A stretch of DNA of 64,000 nt from Erinaceus europaeus (taxonomy: Eukaryota; Chordata; Mammalia; Eulipotyphla; Erinaceidae). This document shows positions 1 to 10,294 of the stretch, piece after piece. The notes below the pieces were generated by a model, which did not search any database, had not been told where the DNA came from, and saw nothing but the letters and a program-made list of their open reading frames with translations. The stretch is from contig NC_080171.1 in assembly GCF_950295315.1 (NCBI RefSeq), positions 110,456,378 through 110,520,377 on the forward strand, read 5' to 3'. Position 1 is the first letter of the stretch, and every line of letters begins with the position of its first letter. Position numbers and translations under genes: made by a program.

Positions 1-27
1 CTGTATCTGCACCTTTTCTCTGCAAAC

Positions 28-158
28 TTCTCTCTCTGTGTGTCTCTCTCTGTCTCTCTCCCTCCCCCCCTCCCCTCCCCTCCCCTCCCCTCCCCTCCCC
101 TCCCCTCTCCTCTCCTCTCCTCTCCCTCTCCCTCTCCCTCTCTCCCTCTCTCTCCCCT
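28..158. repeat. Pyrimidine-rich simple repeat
   Basis: A CT-only tract passes from (TC)n through repeated CCCCT units to CCCTCT units. It is low complexity with no coding value, and such tracts in this window often mark SINE tails. Confidence 0.9.
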
Positions 159-204
159 GGGTCTCATGCATGTATGATTTCACCATCCCCAGGCTGATTT
201 TTTT

Positions 205-350
205 TTTGTAGTGCATATTTATTTTATTTTACTGAGAGAAAGACCAAAGCACTGCTCAGGTCTGGCTTATGCTGATGCTGTGAATTGAACCTGGGACTTC
301 AGAACCTTAGGTGCAAGTGTCTTTTGCATAACTTATTATGCTGTCTTCTC
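205..350 (-). mobile_element. SINE, family C, reverse orientation
   Basis: A T-run is followed by 'actgagagaaagaccaaag', then 'gcactgctcaggtctggctta' and 'gaattgaacctgggacttc', ending near 'cataacttattatgctgtct'. This is the reverse complement of a tRNA-related SINE whose B box reads in the GGTTCAAT region. It is diverged and lacks clear flanking duplications. Confidence 0.8.
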
Positions 351-365
351 AGACTTCCCAGTTGA

Positions 366-655
366 TTTTTTTTTTTTTTTTTGCCTCTATGGCTATTGCT
401 GGGGCTTGGTGCCTACACTATGAATCCATTGCTCCTGGAGTCCATTTTTCCCATTTTTGCCCTGGTTGTTGTTACTGCTGCTGTTGGATAGGACAGAGAG
501 AAATCGAAAGGGAAGGAGGAGACAGAGAGGAGGAGGAGAGAAAGATAGACACCTGCAGAACTGCTTCACCGCTTGTGAAGTGACTTCCCTGCAGGTGGAA
601 AGCTGGGGCCTCGAACCAGGATCCTTCCGCCGGTCCTTGTGCTTCACCCCAGCCC
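366..655 (-). mobile_element. SINE, family A', reverse orientation, head truncated
   Basis: A poly-T run is followed by the family A' 3' unit (CCTCTATGGCTATTGCTGG), the body 'ggataggacagagagaaat' and 'cacctgcagaactgcttcac', and the B-box complement 'ctcgaaccaggatcctt'. The tRNA-like head ends early, near 'cttgtgcttcacc', so the element is missing its first ~40 bases. Confidence 0.85.
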
Positions 656-821
656 CATGCTCAGAGAGACTCATCCACACACGCACGCCCAGTATCATTC
701 CCTTGTGGTGTGTGCATTTTCATGCCCTTTCTCATCCTGTGTTTACAGTTCATGCTCCATAGCAAGTGGGACTAGAGACTCACAGTACAAACAGGTTTTT
801 CTGTTTTGTAAGGAACCCGGC

Positions 822-930
822 CTTAGGCCCCAGAGATAGCATAGTGGTTTATTCATCAAACTCCTATGCCTGAGGCTTCAGAGACCTGAGGTTCAATCCC
901 CGTCACCACCATAAGTCTAAGACCTATTCT
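822..930 (+). mobile_element. SINE, family C
   Basis: The stretch reads 'agatagcatagtggttta', 'atgcctgaggcttcagaga' and 'gaggttcaatccccgtcac', matching the A- and B-box parts of family C. The 3' tail is short or lost. Confidence 0.7.
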
Positions 931-1289
931 CTATTTGAAATGTGTATATTTGTATATGTAGTTACATGAACCAGCCAAATGTCAAACTACTGAAGTTATT
1001 CAGAAACATCTAGTCTGATAATCTGTCACAAATTCTGGGGCTTTTATGTTGCTTTTAAGTTCTAAGGAACACAGAGTTGTGTGATGGAAAAGAAATTGCT
1101 CAAGAGGACAAGGAATCCTTGTATGTTGAAATGAATCCAGGAGTTCATGTTCCAGATTTCACCCACCATTACTTTTTTCTGAAACTCTTACTTTGTTCAC
1201 ATAATTCTTGCCATTTGTATTCACCTCAGTTTGTATATAATTCCAGATTATATGCTTTCAAACTTCCCAGCATCGCAAAAGTATTCTTT

Positions 1290-2110
1290 TGGATACGTTA
1301 AATTGAGGTACAATTCAAATACAAATGCAGCTCACCACTTAAATATACAGTTCAGTGATAATTAGTTTATTCAGAGGTCTGCAGTCATCTCTGTAATCAA
1401 TTTTAGAATATTTTTATCATATTAAAAAGAATACATTCCTTTTAGTTAATCCCATGCTCCCTGTCCAGATGTATGTCTTCTCTGAATTTGTTCTGAATAG
1501 TTCATATAAGTGGAAACATGTAATATGTGATCTTTGTGACTGACTTATTTCACTTAGCATGATTTTTTTATCAGTGTTGTAGTAGCTGTCAGTGCTTCAT
1601 TATTGACCAAATTATAGTCCCTTGTGTGAATAGAGCACGTTTTATTAATTTTTAAAATTGTATATTCATTAGATTTATTTAATTTTTTACTATGACCAAT
1701 AAAATTACTTTGCACATTTGATAAGATTTTTGTGTGGATGTATATTTTTATTTCTTTTAAAATATTTTGTGTATTTTAATGAGAGAAACGGAGAGAGAGA
1801 GAGAGAGAGAAACACTAGAGCACTGCTCAGCTCTGGCTTATGGTAGTGCTGGGGATTGAACCTGGGACCTCAGAACCTCAGGCTTCTGAAAGCCTTTTCT
1901 ACATAACCATTATGCTATCTTCCCAGAACATATGTTTTCATCTCTCCTGACTATAAACTAACCAGTGGAATTGCTGTGTCATATGGTAACTGTACATTTA
2001 ACAATTTGAGGAATTGCCAGTCCATTTTCCATAGCACTGATAATATTTTATATCCCCCGCAGATGAGTATAAAAATTTCAATTTCTCTATATTTTTGTCG
2101 ACACTTATGG
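1290..2110 (-). mobile_element. Old L1 (L1M type) 3' region, split by a SINE
   Basis: On the reverse strand this is the end of L1 ORF2 and its 3' UTR. On the plus strand it shows the familiar antisense phrases 'tgacttatttcacttagcat' and, after the SINE, 'ggaattgctgtgtcatatgg' and 'gaggaattgccagtccat'. Divergence from the consensus I know is high, as for ancient mammalian L1M copies. It is interrupted at 1750-1927. Confidence 0.75.
1750..1927 (-). mobile_element. SINE, family C, inside the old L1
   Basis: 'ttttaatgagagaaacggag', a GA run, 'gagcactgctcagctctggc', 'ggggattgaacctgggacct' and 'cataaccattatgctatctt' give a nearly complete reverse-strand family C element. The same L1 continues on both sides, so the SINE inserted later. 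Confidence 0.85.
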
Positions 2111-2149
2111 TCTTCTTTTCCTCCCCTCTCTCTGGGTGCTGATGAAAGT

Positions 2150-2285
2150 TCAAAGCCCCTTTATCTTCTTCCTCCTATCACTTCTCGCTGGGAGTATGGA
2201 TCAAGGTTGTTTCTGGAGTGCAGAAGGTCAGAGTTCTGGCTTTTGTAATGGCTTCTCTGCTAGACGTGGGCATCGTGCGTCACCT
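2150..2285 (-). mobile_element. Diverged L1 3' UTR fragment
   Basis: The phrases 'ctgggagtatggatcaaggt', 'gcagaaggtcagagttctgg' and 'gtaatggcttctctgct' match, with substitutions, the 3' UTR seen in better copies at 27,258-29,590 and 36,223-36,666. It is an older copy of the same or a related L1 family. A 17-bp direct duplication (gtcaccttttctgtgtg) follows at about 2278-2313. Confidence 0.6.
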
Positions 2286-2421
2286 TTTCTGTGTGTCACC
2301 TTTTCTGTGTGTCAGTGTCCTCACTTGAAGGGAAGATACTCTCAGGAGCTTCCGTGGATCACTGTGAAGGTAATAAATGTGTTCATTTCACACGTTGAAC
2401 TTTTTGAGGTAATCTAAATGC

Positions 2422-2690
2422 TTTTTTTTTTTCTGCCTCCAGGGTTATTTCTGGGGCTTGGTGCTGACACTAGACTCCACTGCTCCTGGCAGCTATTTTT
2501 TTCTCCATTTTATTGACTAGGACACAGAGAAATTGAGATAAGAGAGGGAGAGAGAAAGATAAGACGCCTGCAGACCTGCTTTGCTGCTTGAGAAGTATCC
2601 ACCCTGTAGGCAGGGAGTCAGGGACTCTAACCTGGATCCTTGCACTTTGTACTGTGTGTGCTTAACCAGGTGCACCACTGCCCGGCCCCC
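2422..2690 (-). mobile_element. SINE, family A', reverse orientation
   Basis: A T-run, 'gcctccagggttatttctgg', 'attgactaggacacagaga', 'gcctgcagacctgctttgct' and the head complement 'cttaaccaggtgcaccactg' run in order, giving a nearly complete element. Confidence 0.9.
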
Positions 2691-3089
2691 ACTATGTATT
2701 CTTTTTACTACTACTGCTATAAGCACAGAAAATATTTAATGAAATAATAATAATCAGTGAAATAATAATAATAATAAAATAACTCCATGTTAGAATGTAA
2801 ATAGACGGTTTTTGAACAGTTTTTGGATAAAATGTACAGGGATTTCCATATATCCCCTATCCCAATGTATGAACACCCCCCTCTCTCATTATCAACCTTC
2901 CTCACCAATGCATTGAGGTGCATTTGTTAACAGGCAGTGGACCTAGTTTGGCACATCATTGCCACCTGAAGCTGATTGCTAACGTCAGCGTTCCCTCTGT
3001 GTGGTGCATTTTGTGGGGTTAGACAAATAAATAACGACATGCGGCTACCTGTGATATCACGCAGATTAAGTGACGCCAAGTTCTCGCCA

Positions 3090-3170
3090 TGTTCTTTTTG
3101 TGTTTGCTCAGGGATTGGACTCAGGATCTTGCGCTTATGAGTCTTAACACTCTACCCATCACACCACCTC

Positions 3171-3244
<74 letters not shown>

Positions 3245-3362
3245 TGCCTTCTTTTCTTTTTGCTAGAGCACTAAGTTTTGCTAGTGGTTCTGGGAATGAC
3301 CTCAGCCTCACACAAGAAGGTTTGTTGCTCAAACCATTGTGCTCTCCTCCTGTTTGTCCCAT
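3090..3362 (-). mobile_element. SINE (D/E-like) with internal (GT)n, inside the old L1
   Basis: 'ggattggactcaggatcttg', 'cactctacccatcacaccac' and later 'agcactaagttttgctagtg' look like diverged reverse-strand SINE parts on both sides of a long (GT)n. Family assignment is uncertain, and there may be two fragments rather than one. Confidence 0.45.
3174..3242. repeat. (GT)n microsatellite
   Basis: An uninterrupted GT/TG run of about 69 bases, likely polymorphic in length. Confidence 0.98.
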
Positions 3363-3504
3363 TTGATCTTTGAGCAGCAATGCTTTTTCATTCTCCTTGT
3401 AGTTTTATGCCTGCCAGGATATCGTATAGTTGGAGTCATACAGTATGTATTGTTTTGAGATTGGCTTCTTTTATTTAGTGATACACACTGGAGACGCTTC
3501 ATTT

Positions 3505-4765
3505 CTTCTTTTAATTTCTTTTTTTATTCCTCCCTCATTTCTTTTTTTTCTTTCAATGCTAATACTATATCCTTATTTGAATTGCTATCTTTTTTTTTTT
3601 TTTAATAGCAGTGGTTCTTAACCTTTAGCTTTTTTAAAACAGAAAATTCCATACCACCTACAAAATGCTGTATTCTCTAAGTATTGAGTGGGGCTTTGAG
3701 AGCCTACATTGCTAAGGACCTTCTGGGGCTGCCAGCTGTAAGCACTTTGGGAATTAGTGCGTCTTCTGCTGTGTATGCATTTGCACATGTGTGTGTATGC
3801 ATGTGTATGTGCACACAGATGTGTGATGTGTTTCAGTTGTCCAGAATAGATTGTTCATAGTCACTGCTCTCTGCTGGTCAGCCTGGGGTGGGTGGGACGA
3901 GAGACCTAGTTGAAGCTATAGGAATTTAGTCCTCCCCTGAGGGACAACTGGGTGGGGTGGGTAGACTCTTTGTTCTCAGTCACCACTGTCAGGCAGGGGT
4001 AAGCCTGCCTTTATTTCTTCTTTCCACATCAAGGTTAGGAGTGGCTTCTGACTGAGGAGCACCCTTCAGCTTTATTTTCTGTGTCTGGCAGCTGCACGCA
4101 AACTTCCCCTAAATCTAGAGGCCTTGTGGGTGTAGTGTCCACCTCCCCTCACGTTAACCCCTTTATTTTCTCATGTTCATTTCGACAGGATTTATGCCTG
4201 ATTAAGTTACTCTCTTTTATCATAATTAAAGAAAAATGTGGTGGGAGTGAACTCCAAACTCTGCTCAATGAAAACCAGATTGTTGAACCTTTGGGGAAAC
4301 AAGGGCAGCCCTGTTGCACCTGGAACTGGCCCCAGGAAGGCCAGTGGGCCAGCCTGTAGGGCGGATGTGCCAGGGATGATGGGAGGATGTAGCAGACCTG
4401 ACCACCTCGGGGCCTGGACTTTCCTTGAGGCAGATGCCCAGAGTGTTGCTTTGAGTGCTCTGAGGGTGGCTGTGTGCACAGCTTTGTTCAAGATGTCCTT
4501 CCTGGGGCCTGTTAGATCTCCTGCATGTTTGTGAAGAGCTTGCTGTTAAACAGTGATCTGGTACCACAGAACTGGTTGCGGGTATCATAACGATGACCCT
4601 GTGTGTGTCCTGATGTCACTCTGGTGGCTACAAAACCCCTTTTTCTCCCCCTCTGGACGTGAGGTGAGCACTCACTCTCTAAGGATGTCAAAGCCAGGGT
4701 GGCAGGTGAGGATCTCCACATGGAATGGAAGACTAACTTACAGATGTTTGTACAGTACTTTTTTA
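3505..4765. other. Mostly low-repeat DNA
   Basis: T-rich to 3605, then unclassified sequence. A phrase near 3609 ('gcagtggttcttaacctt') resembles hAT/MER-type terminal sequence but is too short to call. A short TGTG/CATG-rich stretch lies at 3780-3830. The open frames between 4200 and 4600 overlap on both strands and show no recognisable domain. Confidence 0.5.

Positions 4766-4767
<2 letters not shown>

Positions 4768-4832
<65 letters not shown>
4768..4832. repeat. (GT)n microsatellite
   Basis: An almost pure TG run of about 60 bases ending in TGTATGTG. Confidence 0.97.
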
Positions 4833-4833
<1 letters not shown>

Positions 4834-5034
4834 TAAGCTGTCAGGTTCTGGCTTGTGGAACCAGACAGGGGTGGAGGGTGGTGGTTGCCAGTGGAATCAA
4901 GTGCAGGGGCAGGACTTCATCTGCAACACACAAGAGTTTGTAGTGGGCCCCTGGTTAAGGGGTGGTTGTATGGGCTTGTGGGGTGGTTGTGAACACATTT
5001 TCTTTCTTCCTTTCTCTGTCTCTTTGCTTCTTTC

Positions 5035-5236
5035 CTTTTATTATTTTATTCACTTATTGGATAGAGACAGCCAGAAACCAAGAGGGAAGGAGGTGATAGA
5101 GAGGGAGAGAGACACTTGCATTCCTGCTTTACCACTTGCAAAGTTCTCCCTCTGCAGGTGGGGATTGAGAGCTGGAACCCTGGTTCTTGCGCATTGTAAC
5201 GTGTGCTCAACCAGGTCCGACACCACCTGGCCCCCA
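5035..5236 (-). mobile_element. SINE, family B, reverse orientation
   Basis: 'cacttattggatagagacag', 'gagggaaggaggtgataga', 'ccacttgcaaagttctccct' and the head complement 'caaccaggtccgacaccacc' show a nearly full-length element. It abuts another family B copy on its right. Confidence 0.88.
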
Positions 5237-5465
5237 TTTTCTTTTTTTTGTAAATCAATTAATTTATTTTGTTGTATAGAGACAGAAAAATCAAGAAGGA
5301 AGGCAGGGGGAGAGATAGATAGACAGACACAGACAGGTACATACCTGCAGCACTGCTTCACCACTCATGAAACTTTCCACCTTCAGGTGGGGACTGTTGA
5401 CTTGAACTCTGGTTCTTGTGCATTGTAACCTGCGCTTCACTAGCTATGCCACTGCTTGCCTCCCC
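5237..5465 (-). mobile_element. SINE, family B, reverse orientation
   Basis: A T-run, 'gttgtatagagacagaaaaa', 'cctgcagcactgcttcacca' and 'gcattgtaacctgcgcttca' identify a second family B copy in the same orientation as its neighbour. Two back-to-back copies suggest insertion at the A/T-rich tail of an earlier SINE. Confidence 0.85.
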
Positions 5466-5469
5466 ATCC

Positions 5470-6222
5470 CCACCTCCCACCCATGAACATGCTTTTTAAA
5501 ACTACTTTGACCCCAGTTCTGATCCTGCAGCTAACCTATACTAGTGCCCCAGTGAGTGTCTTTAGCAGCAAACGGTTGAATTCACTCCTTTGATCATTGT
5601 AGAACAATAGTTGTGGTGACTGAATGAGACGGGATTTATGAAGGACCCAGAATAGCAAGCATCCATCCCGTGCCAGGAATGATCACGATTATGGAGTGTC
5701 TGTTTCAGGAAATGGGTCCTCAAGCCATGGTATGCTAGCAGTCCTTCTGGGTAGCCATAAAAAAAAAAAATGCCACAACCTTTTTTTCTGATCTGCTATG
5801 TAAGCAACAAGATATTTGCTGCCTCTCAGCTCTGGGGTCTGAAATTCTGAGCTTAAGAAATGGGCATGGTGATTCCTTAGAGGCTTTTTTCCATGGTTTT
5901 GAGACCCTTCTTCTTTTGCCCTGCTGCAGTTTGGTTACAGAAGATTCATGAGGGGAGGGGGTGCAGACCACTGCCTCCATGGGAATGTGTCATCCTTTCC
6001 AACCTAGGACTTTGGTCATGACATTCTTGGACGTGAAAGCGATGTGGAGTGGGTAGAATGTCATAGCCTGGAGTGGAGGGTCCCTTGTGGTTCAGTCAAA
6101 TTCAGCAGCTCCGTGCCACACCCAGGGTTTACAATCAATGGTTTGGTCTTGAAGCATCAGTGGGAGAACAGAGAACAGGCCTTGGGATTTTAGTGAACTT
6201 TGTAGAAGCATCATGCTCTCTG
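5470..6222. other. Low-repeat DNA
   Basis: No repeat family or exon-like segment recognised. A short A-run at 5760 and an open reverse frame of about 80 codons over 5735-5980 have no visible motif. Confidence 0.5.
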
Positions 6223-6235
6223 AAATGTGAGAGTG

Positions 6236-6236
<1 letters not shown>

Positions 6237-6301
<65 letters not shown>
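6237..6301. repeat. (GT)n(GA)n compound microsatellite inside the SINE boundary
   Basis: A GT run followed by a GA run lies between the left TSD and the first recognisable SINE base. It therefore grew in, or arrived with, the SINE head rather than pre-existing at the target. Confidence 0.9.
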
Positions 6302-6302
<1 letters not shown>

Positions 6303-6527
6303 TCACATCTAGTTGAGTGCACATGCTACAGTGCACAAAGACCTGGGTTCAAGTCCCCAGTCCCCACCTTGAGGGAGGAAAGCGTCACAAGTGGTGAAGC
6401 AGTATTGCAGGTGTCTCTCTGTCTCTCTGTCCCTCTCTATCACCCCCTTCCCTCTCAATTTCTGGCTGTCTCTATCCAATAAATAAATAAATAAAGATAA
6501 TAAAAAAATTTTTTAAAAAGAATTAAA
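6237..6527 (+). mobile_element. SINE, family B, bounded by a 14-bp TSD
   Basis: The element reads 'catctagttgagtgcacatg', 'gacctgggttcaagtcccca', 'caagtggtgaagcagtattg' and 'tctatccaataaataaataa'. The 14-bp direct repeat 'aaatgtgagagtgg' flanks it at 6223-6236 and 6528-6541. The bases expected for the SINE head between the left TSD and about 6302 are replaced by a (GT)n(GA)n run. Confidence 0.92.
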
Positions 6528-6564
6528 AAATGTGAGAGTGGTATGCTTTTAAGATAGATTTTTC

Positions 6565-6742
6565 TAGGGAGATGAAAGCTAGGGAAGGATTTGGAGGTCC
6601 TAGTGCATAATGGTGCGAAAGGACCACTATTAGACTGAGAGTGTTTTGTAGACACCTGTCATGAGGAGATGAGAATTGTACCCAGGTGTCAACAGCTGTA
6701 CTGTAAACCATTTACACCTTCCCCCAATAAAATTATTTTAAA
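6565..6742 (+). mobile_element. Short 5'-truncated L1 3' end with TSD
   Basis: It ends in 'ctgtactgtaaaccatttac' and 'cccccaataaaattatttta', the 3' end of an L1 family also seen at 11,643, 14,884 and 56,066. The flanking direct repeats 'aaga(t/c)agatttttc' lie at 6551-6564 and 6743-6756. Confidence 0.75.
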
Positions 6743-6759
6743 AAGACAGATTTTTCAGT

Positions 6760-7560
6760 AGTGGGGGCATTCAAGATCCTTTGTCATTGTGGAGCCAGCT
6801 AAGTACTACCTGGTAGGAAGGAAGCCTTTCCTTTTGGGGGTGAGGCCTAGGTCATAACTGCAGTTGATGTTGCTTTGAAAAAGAGTTGAGTGAGGATGAA
6901 GAGATGGCTCACCCAGTCAAATGCACATTTCTCCCTATTATTGGAGGGGTGTTATACACATGTTACCATGAACAAGGACCCATTTTTTTGAGCCCAGCTA
7001 TCACATGGGAGCACTTTGCAAAAGGGGGAAACTTCATAAGCATTGGAACAGTGCTGTGGTGTCTTCCTTTCCTCTCCCACTATCTGGGGAAGGTCTGGAA
7101 TCACACAGACTTAGAGTCCTCAAAGCACAAAGAAAGATGAGTTGAGCTATGTTTCATGTGAATATGAAGATAATGTTCTTCTGAAAATTAGAAATTGCAA
7201 TTGAAGTCACAACTTCTTGATATTTTTTTCCCCTGAAATATTTGAGTCATCTCTACTGGTTATACTTTTCAAAACAAAGCATTCACTCGTTCCTTGTACA
7301 TTTAGACAAGCCAGATGACTGTTGGGAATCCTACTTAGCAACACTCCCCAATTCAAACCTCACTTTTAACTAGAGCTGAAATTAATAAGGGGTTATTCTA
7401 AGAGTAATTCTGCTTAATAATGTTTGGATTTGAAGCTCTTGGCTTACCAAGTTCTCACCAACCACTGTGTCACCACTGTGCCCTCAGGAACTTACAGGGG
7501 TTCCTCTGCTCAGATTACAAAGCTCACACTCCCATCACATGACTTTGACCCCTTACAAGA
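6760..7560. other. Low-repeat DNA
   Basis: Unclassified sequence without a recognised repeat. An 84-codon forward frame at 6886-7140 has no recognisable domain and no clear splice context. Confidence 0.45.
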
Positions 7561-7564
7561 GCAC

Positions 7565-8070
7565 TCTTGATCTTCTTTTTAATTCTGTTTTAATTTTGTC
7601 ATTTTAAAACTTATGATTAATAACAGGTTAGGAGATTGTAAGATTACACTGTGTATTTCACACCACACCCAAATTTCTCCCACCCCCCAGTGATAACTAC
7701 CATAGTTGTTACAGTCTTAGAAACTGTTTGCTTTGTTGCCCCCACCCAAGTTTTCGTGTATTAGTTCTCTGGGTTCCACATATGAGTGAAACCACGTGGT
7801 AGTTGTCATTCATCTCTTTCTTATTTCGCTAAGCATAATCACCTCCAGTTTCATTCATTTTGTCCCAGAGGACACAGTACCCTCATGATGATGATGATGA
7901 TAATGATGATGATGACGTTGTATTCCATGGAGTATATATATCCCATAATTTCTTTAGTCAGTCATCTGCTGATGGGCATTTAGGCTGCTTCCACTCTTTG
8001 GCTATTGTGAATAATGCAGCTGTGAACACAGAGATGCATATGTCCCTTTGAATTACTGATTGTGCGTTCT
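7565..8070 (-). mobile_element. L1 ORF2 end and 3' region, reverse orientation
   Basis: Antisense L1 phrases run in order: 'cacatatgagtgaaaccacg', 'tcgctaagcataatcacctc', 'tattccatggagtatatata' and 'tggctattgtgaataatgc'. Near 7886-7915 a GAT/GATGA microsatellite replaces the usual sequence. Confidence 0.85.
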
Positions 8071-8130
8071 GTGGATTATTTGTGGTATGGCTTGTTGTAA
8101 TTAATTTATAAGGAGTTTGGGGAGCTGTGG

Positions 8131-9076
8131 CGAGAAAAAGGATTCACAGCGGGGAGCTGGGAAGGGTTTAAACAATACAAGGTTTATTAGGGTGAAACAG
8201 GTAAAAGGCAAAATAAGCAATTATCATCAGGGGTTAAGAGTATGCTAGGTCCATAAAGTCTGAGTATAGTTATCAAAATTTAGTCCCATGAGATAAACAA
8301 TTATCCACTGAGGCATAGGTTGCTCATGGCTGTAGAGGGGTCTTAAAAGTTTGCCGGTCGACCCCACCAAGGTATCCTGGAGCTCCGTTTCCCCAGAGAC
8401 CCACCCTACTAGGGAAAGAGAGAGGCAGACTGGGAGTATAGACCGACCAGTCAACGCTCATGTTCTGTGGGGAAGCAGTTACAGAAGCCAGACCTTCCAC
8501 CTTCTGCATCCCACAATGACCCTGGGTCCATGCTCCCAGAGGGATAGAGAATGGGAAAGCGATCAGGGGAGGGGGTGGAATATGGAGATCGGGTGATGGG
8601 AATTGTGTGGAGTTGTACCCCTCCTATCCTACGGTTTTGTTAATGTCTCCTTTCATAAATAAATAAATAAATAAATAAATAAATGTTTACCGGCTAGCAG
8701 AGCCACACGTGTTCAGTTCCCAGGAGAAGTAGCCATGGCGGATACCTCTGCCGAGATGTTTCTCACCAGGAGAAGAAGCAGCAGCCAAAGAGAGTGACCT
8801 GCTCCAAGCCCCTTGCTTTTATACCTTCCCTTCTCTGTGTGTCCCACCTCAGGCTGATGTCATTTGTATGCTAATAGTCCCAAACTCCTGTTGGGGTCAC
8901 AACAATGGCTGGCCCTTAAGGACCAGGAAAGTGATACTTGAGTGACAATATGTAATGGGCAGGTCAGCTCCATGATGTATGTTGTATGTTCTGTATATTC
9001 TGGTAGCCCAGGTAGCCCCAGAAGCCTTCACATCAACTCAACCTGCCCAGAATTGGCATGAGCAGTTTTCCTTCAC
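8131..9076 (-). mobile_element. Probable solo LTR of an endogenous retrovirus, reverse orientation
   Basis: Read on the reverse strand, a TATAAAAG box lies near 8817, an AATAAA signal near 8185 and a U5-like end 'ttctcgccaca' at 8131. The opposite end probably begins TGTGAAGG near 9076. A later L1 fragment (8358-8684) splits it, leaving about 600 bp of LTR. I could not find a convincing TSD, so the outer boundary is approximate. No gag, pol or env sequence is present. Confidence 0.5.
8358..8684 (+). mobile_element. 5'-truncated L1 3' UTR inserted in the LTR
   Basis: The fragment matches, in reverse complement, the L1 3' UTR at 36,223-36,666 ('gaccctgggtccatgctccc', 'cccctcctatcctacggttt') and ends in (AAAT)n. 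A 9-bp direct repeat, gtttgccgg at 8349-8357 and gtttaccgg at 8685-8693 (one mismatch), flanks it, as expected for target-primed insertion. Confidence 0.85.
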
Positions 9077-9281
9077 AGAATCTCTTAGAGTTATCCCCCT
9101 AAAATATTGCTGTTCCTAAATTATTATCTCTACATTGACTTCCAAGGGTAACCCTGACCTATGAATACTAAAGATTGTGACTGAGGAATATTTGTTCAAC
9201 CTTATGTTATGCTTTCAATACGTGGAATTTGGTCACAGGGCTGGAAAGTCAGCATAGTGGTTATGCAGAAAGACTTTCATG

Positions 9282-9842
9282 GGGGCTAGATGGTGGTGCA
9301 CCTGGTTAACCACACATGGTACAAAGCGCAAGGATCCCAGTTCGAGCCCTGCTCCCCACCTGCAGGGGACTCCTTCACCAGAGTCAGAGCAAGTCTGCAG
9401 ATGTCTCTTTCTTCTTCTCTATCTCCCCCTTCTTTCTCAATTTCTCTCTGTCCTATCCAATAAAGTGGGAAAAATGGCCACCAGGAGCAGTGGATTTGAA
9501 GTGCTGCTGGCACGGAGCCCTAGTGATAACCCTGGAGGCAAAAGATTAGATAAAAGTTTTTTTTTGCCTCCAGGGTTATTGCCTGGGCTCTGTGCCTGCA
9601 CCACGAATCGTTGTGGTTATTATTATTGTTGTTGTTGCTGTTGTTGGATAGGACAGAGAGAAATCGAGAGAGGAGGGGAGACAGAGAGGGGGAGAGAAAG
9701 ACAGACACCTGCAGACCTGCTCCATCGCCTGTGAAGCGACTCCCCTGCAGGTGGGGAGCCAGCTCGAACCAGAATCCTTACTCTGGTCCTTGCGCTTCAC
9801 CACGTGCGCTTAACCCGCTGTGCTACTGCCTGACTCCGGATA
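9282..9842 (+). mobile_element. SINE, family A/A', nested in family C and itself interrupted
   Basis: It reads 'tggtggtgcacctggttaac', 'ttcgagccctgctccccacc', 'ctgtcctatccaataaagtg' and the A' 3' unit 'ccaccaggagcagtggattt' to 'ccctggaggcaaaaga'. A second A' element in reverse orientation interrupts its tail at 9558. Confidence 0.88.
9558..9838 (-). mobile_element. SINE, family A', innermost insertion
   Basis: 'tttttttgcctccagggtta', 'ggataggacagagagaaatc', 'cctgcagacctgctccatcg' and 'cgcttaacccgctgtgctac' give an almost intact reverse-strand copy. The 8-bp repeat gataaaag at 9550-9557 and 9839-9846 flanks it. Confidence 0.9.
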
Positions 9843-10294
9843 AAAGACTTTCATGCCTAAGGGAGCTCTGTGTTGCTGATAAAGTCTCCAGCAGCATTGT
9901 AAGCCAGAGCTGATCAGTACTCTGGTTTCACTATCTCTGTGTATCTTCCTTTCTGATTACAAGAAACAAATAAAAATTTTTAAAGTCCGTACTGGTTGCA
10001 ATATCAGCTTCTGCTTCTGGACTCTAATATAGCAGGATATTGAGTTGGATGCATCCTGCCGTGTTGAGTAAGCAACCAAGACCCTGAGCTGAGAGGACAG
10101 ATATTGTATGAATGCATAGTCACTGGTCTGTTCACTCCAGTAGGAGCACATCATACTGACCTAACCTGTTCTGAATTTCTGACCTTTTTAAAGGGGAAGA
10201 GAATAAATTTACATTAATTTTTTTTTAAGTAACAAGTATAGTATTTGTAATAACAGCTGTAGGAAACCAATATAATGGGTAATAGTGGTTTTCA

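Larger units (their letters stand above)
2795..3500 (-). mobile_element. Old L1 (L1M type) remnant, split by a SINE and (GT)n
   Basis: The left part (to about 3075) carries antisense L1 phrases around 'gaggtgcatttgttaacag' and 'ggttagacaaataaataacg'. The right part (from about 3365) carries 'tagttggagtcatacagtat' and 'ttgagattggcttcttttat', the next segments of the same L1 3' region. Order and orientation agree, so this is one ancient copy with a later insertion. Confidence 0.65.
9238..9975 (+). mobile_element. SINE, family C, split by nested SINEs
   Basis: The left part (9238-9281) reads 'agcatagtggttatgcagaa'. The right part resumes at 9856 with 'cctaagggagctctgtgttg', 'gccagagctgatcagtactc' and 'caaataaaaat'. 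The inserted SINE duplicated 'aaagactttcatg' at 9269-9281 and 9843-9855. Confidence 0.85.

Noticed and set aside
3605..3640. A hAT-type (MER5-like) terminus
   Set aside because: Only about 18 bases resemble it and no partner terminus was found.
4772..5428. The 218-codon forward frame, longest in the window
   Set aside because: It starts in a (GT)n run and continues through two reverse-strand SINEs; no conserved domain.
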